A stretch of DNA of 64,000 nt from Tethya wilhelma (taxonomy: Eukaryota; Porifera; Demospongiae; Tethyida; Tethyidae). The notes under the pieces were generated by a model. The model did not search any database, had not been told where the DNA came from, and saw only the letters and a program-made list of their open reading frames with translations. The position numbers and the translations under genes are program-made. Location: NCBI GenBank assembly GCA_964030475.1, contig CAXIPT010000006.1, positions 220,932 through 284,931 on the forward strand, given 5' to 3'. This document shows positions 23,382 through 35,747 of the stretch, piece by piece (position 1 is the stretch's first letter; each line of letters opens with the position of its first letter).

Positions 23382-24036
23382 ATGTCGGTCCTCGGCTACG
23401 TGTCCACTGAACTCAACAGACTGGAGAGTGGCTTCAGTATTGAAGTAAGTTGCAACCAGAGAGGAAATTATATCATTAACTGTACCTTTCATAAGTTCAT
23501 GTCCTTAAGAATACACACACCCTTTGCCTATTTAGAATGCTATCCATCATTAAAAATTGGTATAAATTGGCAAAGTTATTGTAAATTGCTTTCATAATTA
23601 TAGCATCTAGCTGTAATAGTCTCGTATATCGCATACCAGACTCTTTCTGTGGAAAGAGATTCGCCCACGATACTAGCTCCATGTCCGTACGTGTATTACA
23701 TGTTTGTCAACAAGAAATGTCACAAACTGTTACGCATTTTTTTTTTAGTTAAAAATGAACAGCACTTAGATAGTGACACAGTTCCTTTAGCATAAATTGT
23801 TTCAAACATTCACTCAATATCTCTTTCTGTTCTCAGAACTCTCTGGAGTGGATGTCCACCCACTGGCAGTGGTCCCTCTACATCAGTGCGGTCTACGTCA
23901 TCCTGGTCTTCTCAGGAAGGAAGGTCATGGAGGGCAGAGAACCCTTTGACCTTCGAACCCCTCTCGTCATGTGGAACGCTGGGCTAGCAGTGTTTAGTTT
24001 CATCGGCATGACGGCAGTGTTCCCCCGTCTCATAAG
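23382..24036 (+). CDS. ELOVL6: ELOVL6 exons 1-2 (copy 1, cut by gap)
   Basis: Exon 1 (23382-23444) encodes [20 protein letters not shown] plus one residue. Exon 2 (23837-24036) encodes [20 protein letters not shown] and [20 protein letters not shown], the first two transmembrane segments of an ELOVL6-type fatty-acid elongase. The donor GTATGG leads into a GT repeat that ends at the N at 24095. It is nearly identical to the exons at 25240-26186; a visible change is RKVMEG here against RKLMEG there. It is most likely the other haplotype of the same gene rather than a second locus. Confidence 0.8.
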
Positions 24037-24047
24037 GTATGGGTGTG

Positions 24048-24094
<47 letters not shown>

Positions 24095-24095
24095 N

Positions 24096-24250
24096 ACAAG
24101 GAGGTGTTCTTTGATCGCGGCGTATACTTTCTCTTGAGAGATGGTGAGTTATTTCAGTGGTAGTTGGTAGCTACTATAATCACAGATCAGATGTGTTCCT
24201 GTCAGTAGCTACACACACACAGATAGCTTATAATCAGATCTGGTGATCTC
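24096..24250 (+). other. Orphan fragment after a gap
   Basis: Directly after the N, a short frame reads KEVFFDRGVYFLLRDG up to a possible GTGAGT donor (about 24145). Too short to assign. It could be a real exon stranded at a contig end or chance. The rest is CA-rich spacer before the repeated ALDH6A1 5' region. Confidence 0.2.
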
Positions 24251-24548
24251 TACACACACAATACACTGACTGTATTTATACTATGTGAATGCCATTCAAA
24301 GAATGAATGCCTTCGATAATATCCATGTTCAGCAGTGAAGTACGCAACAATTTATCAGATGTAATTTCAATTAAAAACTCATTAAAAAGTAACTAGAGTA
24401 GCTTCTATGGCAGGTAGTACATAGCTTTTATACCACTATTGTTTAATATAATTTAAGTTCATTGACAAACAACACACATATATGTGTACGTACACACACA
24501 CATACGCACACACACACTACCACCCCTCTCACCCCCTCAACCCCTCAC

Positions 24549-24982
24549 CATATTCTCCTTGATGAGCTCTCTCAATTGAAACATGACCTGCTGTCTGGAC
24601 ATGGAGCTCTTGTCTCTCCAAGCTGGGAAGGCTGCCTTGGCTGCCTCTACAGCTGCGTTCATCTCATCCTGAGTAGCACAGGGAACCCTGGACACCACCT
24701 CCTGAGTGGCAGGGTTGTAGTTGTTGATCCATTTGTCAGTTTTGGACTCCACAAATTCACCATTGATGAACAGCTTGACTGTGGGCTATAATAATATACA
24801 GGTGACCTTTGAACCTAGACACACACACATACACTAAGTCTTGTAAAATAACTTACTGCATTGCTGGAGCTCAGGCAACGAATACCCCAGGCAAATTTCT
24901 GTGTGAATGAGCGCATAAAATTCTCGTATCAGACCTAACACAAGCATTTTACCTGATTTCTCGCCAGCAGTCTCAACGCCAT
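24549..24982 (-). CDS. ALDH6A1: ALDH6A1 5' exons 1-3 (copy C)
   Basis: Minus-strand exons 24982-24953 ([10 protein letters not shown]), 24898-24857 ([14 protein letters not shown]) and 24785-24549 ([20 protein letters not shown] through LRELIKENM) have the same boundaries and almost the same residues as exons 1-3 of copy B. The following exon (DPLKAN...) is not found downstream; the gap at 24095 intervenes. Interpreted as the allele of copy B. Start chosen at the ATG shared by both copies, preceding an Arg/Leu-rich mitochondrial presequence. Confidence 0.8.
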
Positions 24983-25239
24983 TGTGTTGTAATCTTGCTG
25001 GGTGTGTAGCAGGTGTGGTTTTCTTGTACACGTGGCACTTACTGCGCACGCGCACAAAAGGTCGCGCGATGTGGGACGATCAACGCCCCCACACAACATG
25101 CACCCTGCACTAGGCACAAACAGCACACAAAGGTGAAACTCCAATAATTTGCCTGGAGACGAGGGTGTGTACTCTACTAGCCTAGCTAGTTCTAAGCTGA
25201 TATTGCGTGAGGTGAGAGTCTGAGAGAAACTATCCAAAG
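24983..25239. promoter_or_regulatory. Divergent promoter ALDH6A1/ELOVL6 (copy 2)
   Basis: 257 bases between opposing ATGs, closely similar to 23115-23381, including the 'gcgcacaaaaggtcgcgcga' core. The two versions differ by small indels, which makes the conserved blocks stand out as candidate control sites. Confidence 0.5.
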
Positions 25240-26204
25240 ATGTCGGTCCTCGGGTACGTGTCCACTGAACTGAACAGACTGGAGAGTGGGTTCAGTATTG
25301 AAGTAAGTTGCAACCAGAGAGGAAATTATATCATAAACTGTCCCTTTCATAAGTTCATATCCTTCTGTTCAAGTTGGGATTAAAATACACACACCCTTTG
25401 CCTATTTAAAATACTATAATCCATCATTAAAAATTGGTATAAATTGTCACAGTAATAATTATTAATTAGCTTTCATAATTATATATAGCATCTAGCTAAA
25501 ATAGTCTCGCAGACCAGACTCTTTCTGCAGAAAGAGGCTTGCCCACGAGACTATAGCTATAAGATGCCTGGCCTCATTCCCAGGCTCCTTCTTCACGAAT
25601 ATTTTCTTCGAAAGCCGTGGAATGGTGTTATAAGATGCCCATAGCAAATTATTAGAGTGTATATCAACCACAGATCTATGTATTAATGGAGCTGTGTCAC
25701 TATAATTATAAGCGCTGTTTTGTTCCAAAAAATAAAATGCATGATGCTTTATGACATTCTATGACCTTTTGTGATGTTTTTGGTTTTGTTTCTAGTGCAA
25801 TCTGTGTACCACGTCTGGATACTAGCTCCATGTACGTGCGTATATTGCACGTTTAACAACAAAAAATGTCACAAAACGTCACGTATTTTATTTTTGGTAA
25901 CAAAACAGCACTTATATAGTGACACAGTTACTTTAACATAAACTAATTATTTCAAACACTCACTCAATATCTCTTCCTGTTGCCAGAACTCCCTGGAGTG
26001 GATGTCCACCCACTGGCAGTGGTCCCTCTACATCAGTGCGGTCTACGTCATCCTGGTCTTCTCTGGAAGGAAGCTCATGGAGGGGAGAGAACCCTTTGAC
26101 CTTCGAACCCCTCTCGTCATGTGGAATGCTGGGCTCGCAGTGTTTAGTTTCATCGGCATGACGGCAGTGTTCCCCCGTCTCATAAGGTATGGGTGTGAGG
26201 GTGT

Positions 26205-26256
<52 letters not shown>

Positions 26257-28996
26257 GTGTGTGTGTGTGTGGGTATATGTGGGTGTGTGGGTGTGTGCAA
26301 CTGTACCTATTTACGTATAAGTACGGTAGACTGTCCATTGACACGATACAAAATGTTTGTGCTTATAAACTCTCAGAGAAAGAAAGCTACTATTTCTAGA
26401 ATCACAAAATTCAAGAGCTAGCTGCATGATATATACTTAATGAAGCAGTCATGTGATGAAATTCACTCTTGCCTTGTTTCCTTACTTTTACTGCCCATTC
26501 CTACACTACTCATTTTTTAAGCCTCGGCACGTGCAAAGCATGTGCAGAGGATTATGGTAGTTGTTTTGTCTGTCTGTTCAATCGAAATCTCAAGAAAGGC
26601 AGCTCTAGCGACAGAATTGATGGTACTTAATGTTGAATGATCTTGTAGAAATATTTTTTTTCGCTGTCCAAAATGCTGTGGTTGCTGAGATTGAGATTTT
26701 TGTGCTTCTTTGAGCGCTCAGCTTCAAGACCACACCTATTAATCTGGTGTGCGTTTTCTAGAATCAGTGCTGAAATTTAGATGGTTCACGACGCTGCTAT
26801 TGCTGTTGGTCAGTGGTGCTTGACAAGGGCAGGCCTGATTACTATGTAAGCATATAGATGAATTAGCATGTATGATTTTTTTAGTGTGTTCAGCTAGCTA
26901 AGCTCTGATTATTCACTGCCGTAGTCTAGCTAGACCTTTGACTGCTCAATAGCTATCTGACGGAGACAACAGCTGAACATTCCATTCCAGTGCTTAATAG
27001 ATAAATACCTATGAGTGCGGATGGTATAGCTTCCAAGCATGCCTCATCTGGTTCACGTTGCTACGAATAAACTGACATACAGCGGAGAAGCCAAGGGAAT
27101 AGCCTATGGTCACATATGTAGCAATGAGTCAGGATGAGCAACTATGAATATCGAAGCCACTACTTCGTCAGAGAGCTATCAAAGTATGTGGCTTACCTTG
27201 GCCTAGTTGGATTAGTTGATGCACTCGTACAATTAGCTATGATACATTCTGTCTTTTACACAGCCTATGCATATAAGTGTGCCGAGGCTTGTCCACCATC
27301 GGTGCCTTCATTATCAAAGTTTTACTACTTGTGGTGAAAAGCAGTCTTGCAAGTCAGACTCTCTGCAAATACTCTCCTATTTTTGCTGATCGGAAGCCAG
27401 ACTACGTATATAGCTAGCGAAAAGGGATGGATATTGTCTGTATACATAGCCTAAGGTAAACCAGAGAGGGGGGGGGGGGGGTACCAGAAGATATTTTGGT
27501 GATTCTGTTAAAGCACTCTGAAATAAGATTTTCCAGTAGTGATACAATATCAAAGTTGGTCTTTCAAGATTGTGGCATTCCAATGTGTGATGGTGTGATG
27601 GTGTGTGGGTGTGATGGTGTGTGCATGAGTGTGTGGGTGTGACGGTGTGTGCATGAATGTGTGGGTGTGTGAGTGCAAATATACTAATTATTTCACCAAA
27701 GCCCCCTCACACCCTCACACCCTCACACCCTCACACACTCACATGTAGTGCCATCCTCCAAGGTCTTCCCTATAGCGTCTGCTACACAGACTCCTTCTCA
27801 AGTCCCCCCCTTGCCATCTGGGGGTGGATATATACGCTCTCTAAAATTGCTGAGCTCGGCGATACTGCCTTTATCGTCCTACGAAAGAGACCACTCCCCT
27901 TTTTACACTGGTATCACCACGTCACCGTCTTTATGTTCACATGGTACTCAGTCACAAGTAAGTCAATGATGTCATGATGGTGTCATGTACATTATAGTGA
28001 TGTCATCAAACATGAAAATTGCTCGAATTACTTAACATAATGGCAGCCTTTTCTCTGTATACCGTATAGCGGGAAATTTTCGTGGGGGAAAATTTTTGCG
28101 TTTTCGTCTTGAATAGAAATTCGCGGGGAAAATTTTCGTGGATTGCGTCTCAACTATACGTGACGACCACATACCTCACAAATTTCGTGGGGGGAAATTT
28201 TCGCGGAAAGCTGCCAAACCGCGAAATTCGCAAAAATTTTCCCCCACGAAAATTTCCCGCTATACGGTATATTGCTTGCAACTTTAGAATTTGAAAGCAA
28301 CACCATAATATAATTATAGGCTTCTAATTCAATACTAACCCAGCTATAAATAAAATCATAATAATTTTATAATTGAAAGACCTATATAGCTACAGGCTTT
28401 GAATCCCAGTTAGATATCAAGAATCTGATATATATTTTTATCAAGACTGAAGTCTCATGCATGACATTGAACTGCATAATTATGGTGCTTAATTAGTTAC
28501 TGGTTGAATGTATTCACAGCTTTACTGATAGTCAGATTAAAAATTATGACTGTGAACTTTGCTACCAACAATGCAGCGAGTTTATTGTTAAGTTTTAACA
28601 ATGCTCATCTCCTGATTCTGTTATTCACGACTCTCTCTCTCTTTCTCTCTCTCTTACACAACAGGTCGTATGGCCATCATCCACTGGTTCGGAGGCATCA
28701 ACTACTTGGTGCACACACTCATGTATTCCTACTACTTCATCATAGCCTCGGGCAGGAAGCTTCCTGCGGTCTGTGCCAAACTCATCACCATACTTCAGCT
28801 GTCTCAGATGTTTGTAGCGATCTTTGCCACTCTAGGCAGTGCTTGGATGGTGTACGTTAGAAACGAGGGATGTCGATTTGACTACAATGTGTTCTACGCC
28901 ACCATTGCTATGTATGTGTCGTATGCCATACTCTTCACGAACTACTTTTACCAGCGATATGTGAGGGGGAAACATCGCCGGGCAAAACAGGAGTAG
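25240..28996 (+). CDS. ELOVL6: Very-long-chain fatty acid elongase, ELOVL6 type
   Basis: A condensing enzyme of the ER membrane that elongates saturated and monounsaturated C12-C16 acyl-CoA with malonyl-CoA. Exons 25240-25302, 25987-26186, 27749-27957 and 28665-28996 join in frame to a 267-residue protein, close to human ELOVL6. Motifs are [20 protein letters not shown], the histidine box [21 protein letters not shown] and [11 protein letters not shown], with a basic C-terminus (KHRRAKQE) suited to ER retrieval. Acceptors follow CTCACACC repeats (exon 3) or a CT tract (exon 4). Exon 2 ends in phase 2 and can equally join the second exon-3/4 set at 29402-30328. An intron-2 insert at 26515-27295 looks like a transposon. 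Head-to-head with ALDH6A1. Confidence 0.92.
26515..27295. repeat. Foldback/DNA-transposon-like insert, family K
   Basis: Ends 'aagcctcggcacgtgc' (26518) and 'tgtgccgaggctt' (27280-27292) are inverted copies. The interior of about 750 bases has no long frame. Non-autonomous DNA element is the likely identity. It lies in ELOVL6 intron 2. Confidence 0.5.
28060..28269. repeat. Foldback element family A in ELOVL6 intron 3
   Basis: Ends 'accgtatagcgggaaatttt' and 'aaaatttcccgctatacggt'; nearly full-length self-complementarity with an internal loop around 28160. Confidence 0.85.
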
Positions 28997-29401
28997 AAGA
29001 GTGATTATTATTGTGGGCAACAGTTTTATTTATTATTTTGATAGGAGATCGACTTAAAAATTAACTCAATTTGAAATTAATTTATTTTGTTTTTTTTTAA
29101 GATTTGTATAATTAATTTTTATAGACAGAATTTTAGGAAATGTTTATTATTATTTTTGTGTGATATAAAAAAAGTTTGGTCATTGACTTTAGTTGAAAGT
29201 GAAACTATTAACGCTTGCAATGAACACTAGCGCAATTTAACACAAATTGGTAATTAATGGCAGGGGTTACTCAAATAATTATCCATTATACGTGGTAACA
29301 ATGATTATATAATTTATAGAATAATTATTAAGGAAATCACTTATACATGTTTCTCTCTCTCACATACCCCCTCATCCCCTCACACCCTCACCCCCTCACA
29401 G

Positions 29402-29954
29402 TGCTATCCTATCAGACGGTGTCCACTACACCTGCTGCTACTCCGAGACGGTCCACATCTCCAGTGTGGGACTGTGGGGGTGGCTGTTCGCCATCTCCAA
29501 GGTGATGGAGCTGGGGGACACACTCTTCATCATCCTGAGGAAGAAGAAGCTGCCATTCCTCCACTGGTACCATCACATCACCGTGTTGGTGTATACTTGG
29601 TATGCCATAGCAGGAGGTGAGATGATTGGTCGATTGATTGATTTATTGATTGAAAAAATTTGGAAATGTAATGAGGGTCACAGGAATTGCTAAATCATAA
29701 AAAAAAAAAAGAAAGCAAACAAGATGAAATTATATATAACTGCTCAGAGTGTGTACAGAATTCTTTCTGTGGTCAAAATGAGGGACTTGACATGGCAAAA
29801 GAGCAATACATGCAGCCCACAGAAGGGTTCTGTACACAATCTAAGATTCTAAAGGATTCTTTACACAGCCATTCCATCTTGTTTGCTTTCTTTTTACAAT
29901 TATTTTTAGCCATTATTGCATTTCCAGTGTTATTATGTACTTTAATTAATTTAT

Positions 29955-30003
<49 letters not shown>

Positions 30004-30328
30004 AGTGCCCACAGCTCTAACAGTCTGGTTCTGCTCCATGAACTACCTCATCCACAGTATCATGTACACCTACTACACTCTCATAGCAGCAAGATGGCGC
30101 CTCCCTGCCCGACTACCTCAGCTCATCACAGCTCTACAACTATCACAGATGTTCATCGGCATGTACGTCAACACGGTTTCCATGGTAACAACGTATCAGG
30201 GAGAACCGTGCTTGTTCAGTTGGAACAACTTCTACTTTGCCACAGCCTTGTACACCTCCTACGCAATACTGTTTATGAACTATTTCTACCAGAGATACCT
30301 AGCTGGAGGCAAGGCCAAGGCACTGTAA
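29402..30328 (+). CDS. ELOVL6: Alternative ELOVL6 3' half (exons 3' and 4')
   Basis: Two exons, 29402-29616 and 30006-30328, encode a second complete catalytic half: SKVMELGDTLFIILRKKKLP, the box HWYHHIT, MNYLIHSIMYTYY and NYFYQRYLAGG, ending at TAA. Only about 400 bases separate them from the previous stop, and no ELOVL exons 1-2 lie between. Phases are the same as for exons 3-4 (enter phase 2, junction phase 1), so the upstream exons 1-2 could splice to either set and give a 266-residue isoform. The acceptors sit behind a CTCACACC tract and a 45-base CT repeat. Alternatively this is the tail of a tandem paralogue that lost its 5' exons. Confidence 0.85.
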
Positions 30329-30722
30329 CAGGAGGAGAGAAGAGAAAATGAATTTTTTTTTTTTAATCTTGCATTAATTTATTGATGATGATTTTTAAAA
30401 GGTCTTTTTGATATTAAAATTTTTAATTTTTATTTTTCAATTCAACCAATTAATTCCAATGCTAATATAATATAGGTGGAGCAAAGAACACGCACACTTA
30501 TATCACAATGACATAATTTATACAGAATTTTTTATTATTATACATTAGGCAAAACACAGAACAGATTAATGTTTATGAAACATTTTTGAGATCTTTTAAT
30601 ATACACACCTGTTTCTATTTATGACCAATGGAATAAAAAATAATTTGATGACTTTTATAAGAATTATTTATGCCTGAAGATGTACAAGTGTGTTATGCAT
30701 GAAATATAATACTGATAAAGAA

Positions 30723-31017
30723 TCATGTGATCTGGTGTGCCACACCCCCTTCTCCGCTCACAGGTGGTTGTGTAACAAATACAGGTTCAGTGTCACTTTT
30801 GTTGTTAGTGTGGGGTGGGAGTGTGAGGCTGTGAGGCTGTGATGGTGTGAGGGTGTGTGAGGAGTTCATCCGAGCAAAAAGAAGTCTCAAAACTTGTTCT
30901 TTTTGTTCCCAAGTCAAATCTCCAATGTCCACACTAGCAGCTCCACTGATGGTGTCCCTGGGAGGGTGTGTGTGATGGTGTGATGGTGTGAGGGTGTGAT
31001 GGTGTGATGGTGTGTGT

Positions 31018-31078
<61 letters not shown>

Positions 31079-31846
31079 CATTATAAACTTTGACAAGAAT
31101 TAAGTATGTACTATAGCCATCCCAATGTTTTGATATAATACTTGATCGGTTAGAGTTTTGTCGACATATTTAGGAGGTTATATCACACTCTTGATAGTTC
31201 ATTCTGACATATTGGCAATCTTTATAGCAGAAAGCAAAACCTTTACTAAAGTCCACCTGGTTTGAGAATGCCACCAGAAGTGAAAAATGAGATTCATGCA
31301 ACAAGCGCTTTCCAATGGTGCTTGAAATTTTGAAATTGGTTGGATAATAAGAAAGTTCTACCGGCATTCTCAAACCAGATGGACTTTAGCTGTTGTGTGT
31401 GTGTGCATCTCCTCACCACCTCCCAGCAGGGTCCATGTCGTGGTAGACACTGTTGGTGCTGTTGTCCTGGGTGCCACTCCTGAAGGTCCTAACGAGGGGG
31501 AACTTCCCCTTTCCTCTCGTGGCGTCCAACATCCTCTTCTGGTACATCAGCTGGGCGTCGTGATGGTACTGGAGTCTGTTTGTGGCAATCTCTTTCTTCA
31601 CGTGAGATAAAGCTTCGAGAAAGAACTGCTCCACCTCTGATCTCTGATCAAGGATCTTTTTTGCTAGTCTTTTGACGTGGTTCATTTCTCTCTCTTGGAG
31701 TTCACAGCGACGTTTTAGGGTCACTAGCTGTGAGGATGAACTTTGAACCTGTTCGGAATGGCGTAGAGCCAGCAGTTTCTTTTCTTGTTCAAATTCTTGA
31801 ACTATGACAGTTAGAGATTGTTCCAGGCTGGTCACTTTATCCTGTG

Positions 31847-31905
<59 letters not shown>

Positions 31906-32147
31906 TGTCCACTACCTGTAATTCTTTGATGAGTCTCTTGTGCTGCCTGGCTTGGGCTATTTTCTCCTTCACCAGTTGCTGATTCAGCTCTTTCTCGGCA
32001 TTCAACTGACGATTGGACATCTCCAGTTTGACCTTTGACCTCTTCAGAGCCTCCTCGTTCTCCATGTGCAGTGCTAGTGCCTCTGTCATCCTGAGGTTGT
32101 CCTGATAGACCTCCCTGGTGCGGGCGTCTAGGTTACTGGGAGGGAGG

Positions 32148-32182
<35 letters not shown>

Positions 32183-34041
32183 ATGTTTGATTACTTGCCA
32201 ATAGGAATTACATACATATATAGTGCTGTGAATCAACAACCCCTCTATTATATTAAAACTCATTTCATACTGTTGTACTATAAGAAGGTCATATGGACCT
32301 GGGACTTTCACTATTGTACTCAGTGCGATGAGAGATTTCAAATGATATTCATTTTGTTATGATTTGCTAAACGTATGCCAAACTGGACAGAAATTGAATG
32401 GGTTGTGAACTAAATCAACCCTGTATCATCAGTTTTTGCACAAACTATAGCAAACTATGTATCATATGAAAGCTCATCTCATGTTGGATACAATGATGTT
32501 AGTTCCATTTTCACACAACAAACCGTTGGAGTGATAACAGGGCTGTAAAACACGAGTGGTTTCACAGCAATAACGGTCACACCACACGGTCACACCACAC
32601 CTACCTCACAGCCTCAGCGTGTGCCTTCTCAGCCAGATCGGCAATCCTCCTATTGGCTTCTTTCTGGAGTCGTATCTTCTCTTCAAAGAACTTCTGTTCC
32701 ATGGTGGACATCATGGCCTTGTGGTCATGTTCAGTCTCTGCGAGGGTCAGTTGTAGCTGCTCCAGCTGATGCTGCATCTCAGCACGCTTCTTACGAAACT
32801 CGCGAACCGTTTTCAGCTCTCCCTGCATCACACGCACCTCCTCATTCTTCTCCGAGAGGGTGTGCTCTAATTGGGATATCTCTTGGGTGTATTTCTCAAC
32901 AAGTGTGCCCCTGTCGTTAGTTGCGGTCGTTCTGACGTCCTTCACTTGTTGCCTGAGGGAGTCTAGTTCATCGTCTTTGTGAGTGTCTTCCTTCTTGAGG
33001 TAGGCTATCACCTCGATGGTGTCTCTCTCGGTCTAGAGGGGGGGGAGAGATAATGATTATAGGGTCTGAGTCTAGGAGGGGGAGAATACAAATTATTGTC
33101 GTGAGGAAATGTCTAGGAAGCTGTTAACAGTTTGATGGTCGGAGTCTCTCTAAAAAAGAAAATCCACAGAACATACTTCGTAAATTAACGGCCCGCGACT
33201 AGCCTCGTAAAGAGACCCTCTCCGCTATAGACCTGTTGCATGTACAAGCATCACGTGAACGAAAAATAAGATTACAAACAATTTACGAAGAAATATTCGA
33301 GTATACAGAAACAGCCACGCACATTGGAGGACAGAGATGGGCAGTTGTATTCTCCATAGCAGCTACTGCAAAAAGTTCTGATTTATTGCAAGTTAGAAGT
33401 TACAACAGACTGTGCCAAGAACGAGTCTTTCTTATCTTCCCATACTCGCTGTACAAAATCGTCCTCCAAGATGGCTGAATTGTGACCTGTGACAGCACGT
33501 GCAATAGGTCTATACTAAGCACTAAGCATAGCGGCTAGTTTACCTGACTAGCCTGCGATACTAATTTCATATCATGTGATTTTACATGGTGGTTGTTGTA
33601 CCTGGTCGATGGCTGTCTGGAGGGTGTCGTTAACTGCCACCAGTTTCTTGGCATTCTCTCTGTACTCCTGGCGTGACTTCTCCACAGCAGTGTACCTGGC
33701 CTCCCAGAGCTTGGCAGAGGAGAGAGCCTCTTTCAACAACACCTCCTTGTCTCCCTTCTCTGATTTACTAGAGACAGTGTGTGTGTGTTTGTGTGTGAAG
33801 TAGTTGAAAAAAGAGACCAGCTAGTACTAGTAATGATAGCCAGACTCCCATAGTTTAGTTCCCTTTAGTTTGGTCATACAGTGAGTAAAGTAAAAGTATG
33901 GTAGGTGTGCATTATTTAGAATAATCCTTAAATACGTACTAACCTTCCCTTCTTTTTGCCTTTCGTCTTTCCCTTCTTGCCTTTGGTCTTTCCTTTCTTC
34001 GTCTTCCCACCTTTCTTCCCTTTTCCTTTCTTCACGGGCAT
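30723..34041 (-). CDS. BBOF1: Basal body orientation factor 1 (CCDC176)
   Basis: A coiled-coil protein needed to align and maintain basal bodies in motile-cilia cells. Six minus-strand exons: 34041-33944, 33767-33602, 33032-32605, 32135-31916, 31841-31420 and 30957-30723, joining in frame to about 522 residues (human about 529). The start gives a Lys/Gly-rich leader (MPVKKGKGKKGGKTKKGK), as in vertebrate BBOF1. Then come LWEARYTAVEKSRQEYREN, long heptad helices (RVMQGELKTVREFRKKRAEM, NHVKRLAKKILDQRSEVEQF) and the family signature DIGDLTWEQKEQVLRLLFAR. The C-terminal tail is translated from CTCACACC-type repeat DNA (SSHTLTPSQPHSLTLPP) before the TGA at 30723. Divergent from RNASEK. Confidence 0.92.
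31243..31389. repeat. Foldback element family B in BBOF1 intron
   Basis: Ends 'ctaaagtccacctggtttga' and 'tcaaaccagatggactttag' are inverted. Five further copies lie in the window: 46817-47046, 47440-47672, 48780-48996 (left end worn), 55339-55576 and 57833-58075. Confidence 0.85.
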
Positions 34042-34393
34042 GGTTCACGACACACACACTGAACTACAATCTTCTTAGCAACCGTTGCTATGCAATGACC
34101 AAACACCTTGGCATTACGTCATATCCATTGTGAGGTCAAAGTTCGAATCTGTTGCAATGTGTCACATGACCTTATTCAACAAAAGAGGAGCATTGCGAGT
34201 ATCTTTTTTTGAGCTGAAAAGAAGTCTTTTTGTGAGTTTCTAGCGACTATAAACGCATACATACGAAGCAATTTGAGGTACTCTAAGCACTGTATCAATC
34301 TATACGTGATTGTGTGTAAAAGATGCTCTTTTCTTGGTAAAAAGATAAACAGTTTATTTTGTTTCTCTACCAAACTCTACAGGTTGTTTAAAG
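34042..34393. promoter_or_regulatory. Divergent promoter BBOF1/RNASEK
   Basis: 352 bases between opposing start codons. It contains 'agcaaccgttgctatg' (34077-34092), an inverted GTTGCYATGG-like site resembling an X-box, the binding site of RFX factors that control ciliary genes. That would suit BBOF1. Site identity is inferred from its sequence only. Confidence 0.4.
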
Positions 34394-35687
34394 ATGGGTA
34401 AAACTCCCGGTGAAATTGCTGGCCAAGTGGTGTTCTGTCTGTGCGGGCCTAAGGGATCTCTCTGCTGTTTTATACTCAGCATATGGGCCATTCTATTTCT
34501 GGTATGTTCCATCTTCTTTTATGTACTTGTACTGTTGTAGAAAATGATGAAATGGCTAGATGTCTGTCTATATGTATAGCTGGAACTGTTGATGGGATTT
34601 TAATTTGATGGTTTGATGGTCAAAGTCCAAATCGTCAAATTTAATATTTATTTTACGTCTTGCAGAGCAAGCCTTTAAATTTTTTAACTATCAATATTTC
34701 TGGCTATACGTAGTATACTTTTGACTTGCACTTCTAATGTGTATGGACCTCATACCACCAGGCTTACTTACTGTATGTGAGCTTATAGTTTGTACGTTTG
34801 TACGACTGACTGTTGGTGAGTGTTGTCATGTGATGTAGTCTATACATGGCTCACCCATTCATGACATGTTGGGAGCACATGTCGTTGACCATTGACACTC
34901 TTATTGTGGCACTTCTGGTGGGGAAATTGTACTGGGCAATAAACTAAGAGAGAAAATGGTGCATCTGCCGAACATTTTTCTAATAATAATAAAGTTCAAA
35001 TGTTGTGTGGAATGGGAATGGAACTCGATGGAATGGGTATGGTACTGGGAAGCATAGGAATGGAATTGGTAGGATTTCTTGCTAACAGTATACACATGGC
35101 CAAACGTCTCTCTCTCTCTCTCTCTCTCTCTCCCTCCCTCCCTTCCTCCCTCTCTCAGTTCCTCCTAGGAGGGTTCTACTATGTTGAAGCCTTGGTGCTG
35201 ATGGAAGACTTTATGGAGAACCTAAACCACACCCACCACGGACCTATTCGTGATGTCGAGTATCTAGACACTGATGAAATTACCGATGCTTACCACAAGG
35301 CTGCGTTGTGAGTACATCCAATCAAGTAGTGTAGCAACTTTGGCTTCCATTTTGTTGCAGTGTTTCCCCCAGGACAAAAGTAAAGAGGGGGGGAGGTGGT
35401 GAGAATTGCTTAAAATCGTCCAAACGTTAGTAGTTTTATATGTATTTGTATGGGGAGGAGGTAGTTGAAAGGGGGAGCGCCCCATACCCCTCTTTGGGGG
35501 GAAACACTGAAGTTGTGACTGAATTTTTAGGCACCTACCTACAGCGGGTCAGTTTAGCAAGAATTAAATTTGCCAAATTGGCAAATTATTCTGCAATTCA
35601 CCAAACGCTTGCATGTGGATATAAAGGACGCAATTTCACTACACGTAGTACAAAGTTTATTGCTGCAGTTTAATCAAATCTTTGCTA

Positions 35688-35747
<60 letters not shown>

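Noticed and set aside
23852..26300. CV/HT-repeat open frames over GT microsatellites
   Set aside because: Dinucleotide repeats give open frames in any organism; the true ELOVL6 exons end at donors before the repeats.
27467..27481. Run of about 14 G as a functional G-quadruplex
   Set aside because: Single homopolymer in an intron, prone to assembly error; no partner runs to support a structure.
33236..33478. 80-residue plus-strand frame in a BBOF1 intron
   Set aside because: No splice signals, no recognised domain and opposite strand to the host gene; likely chance.
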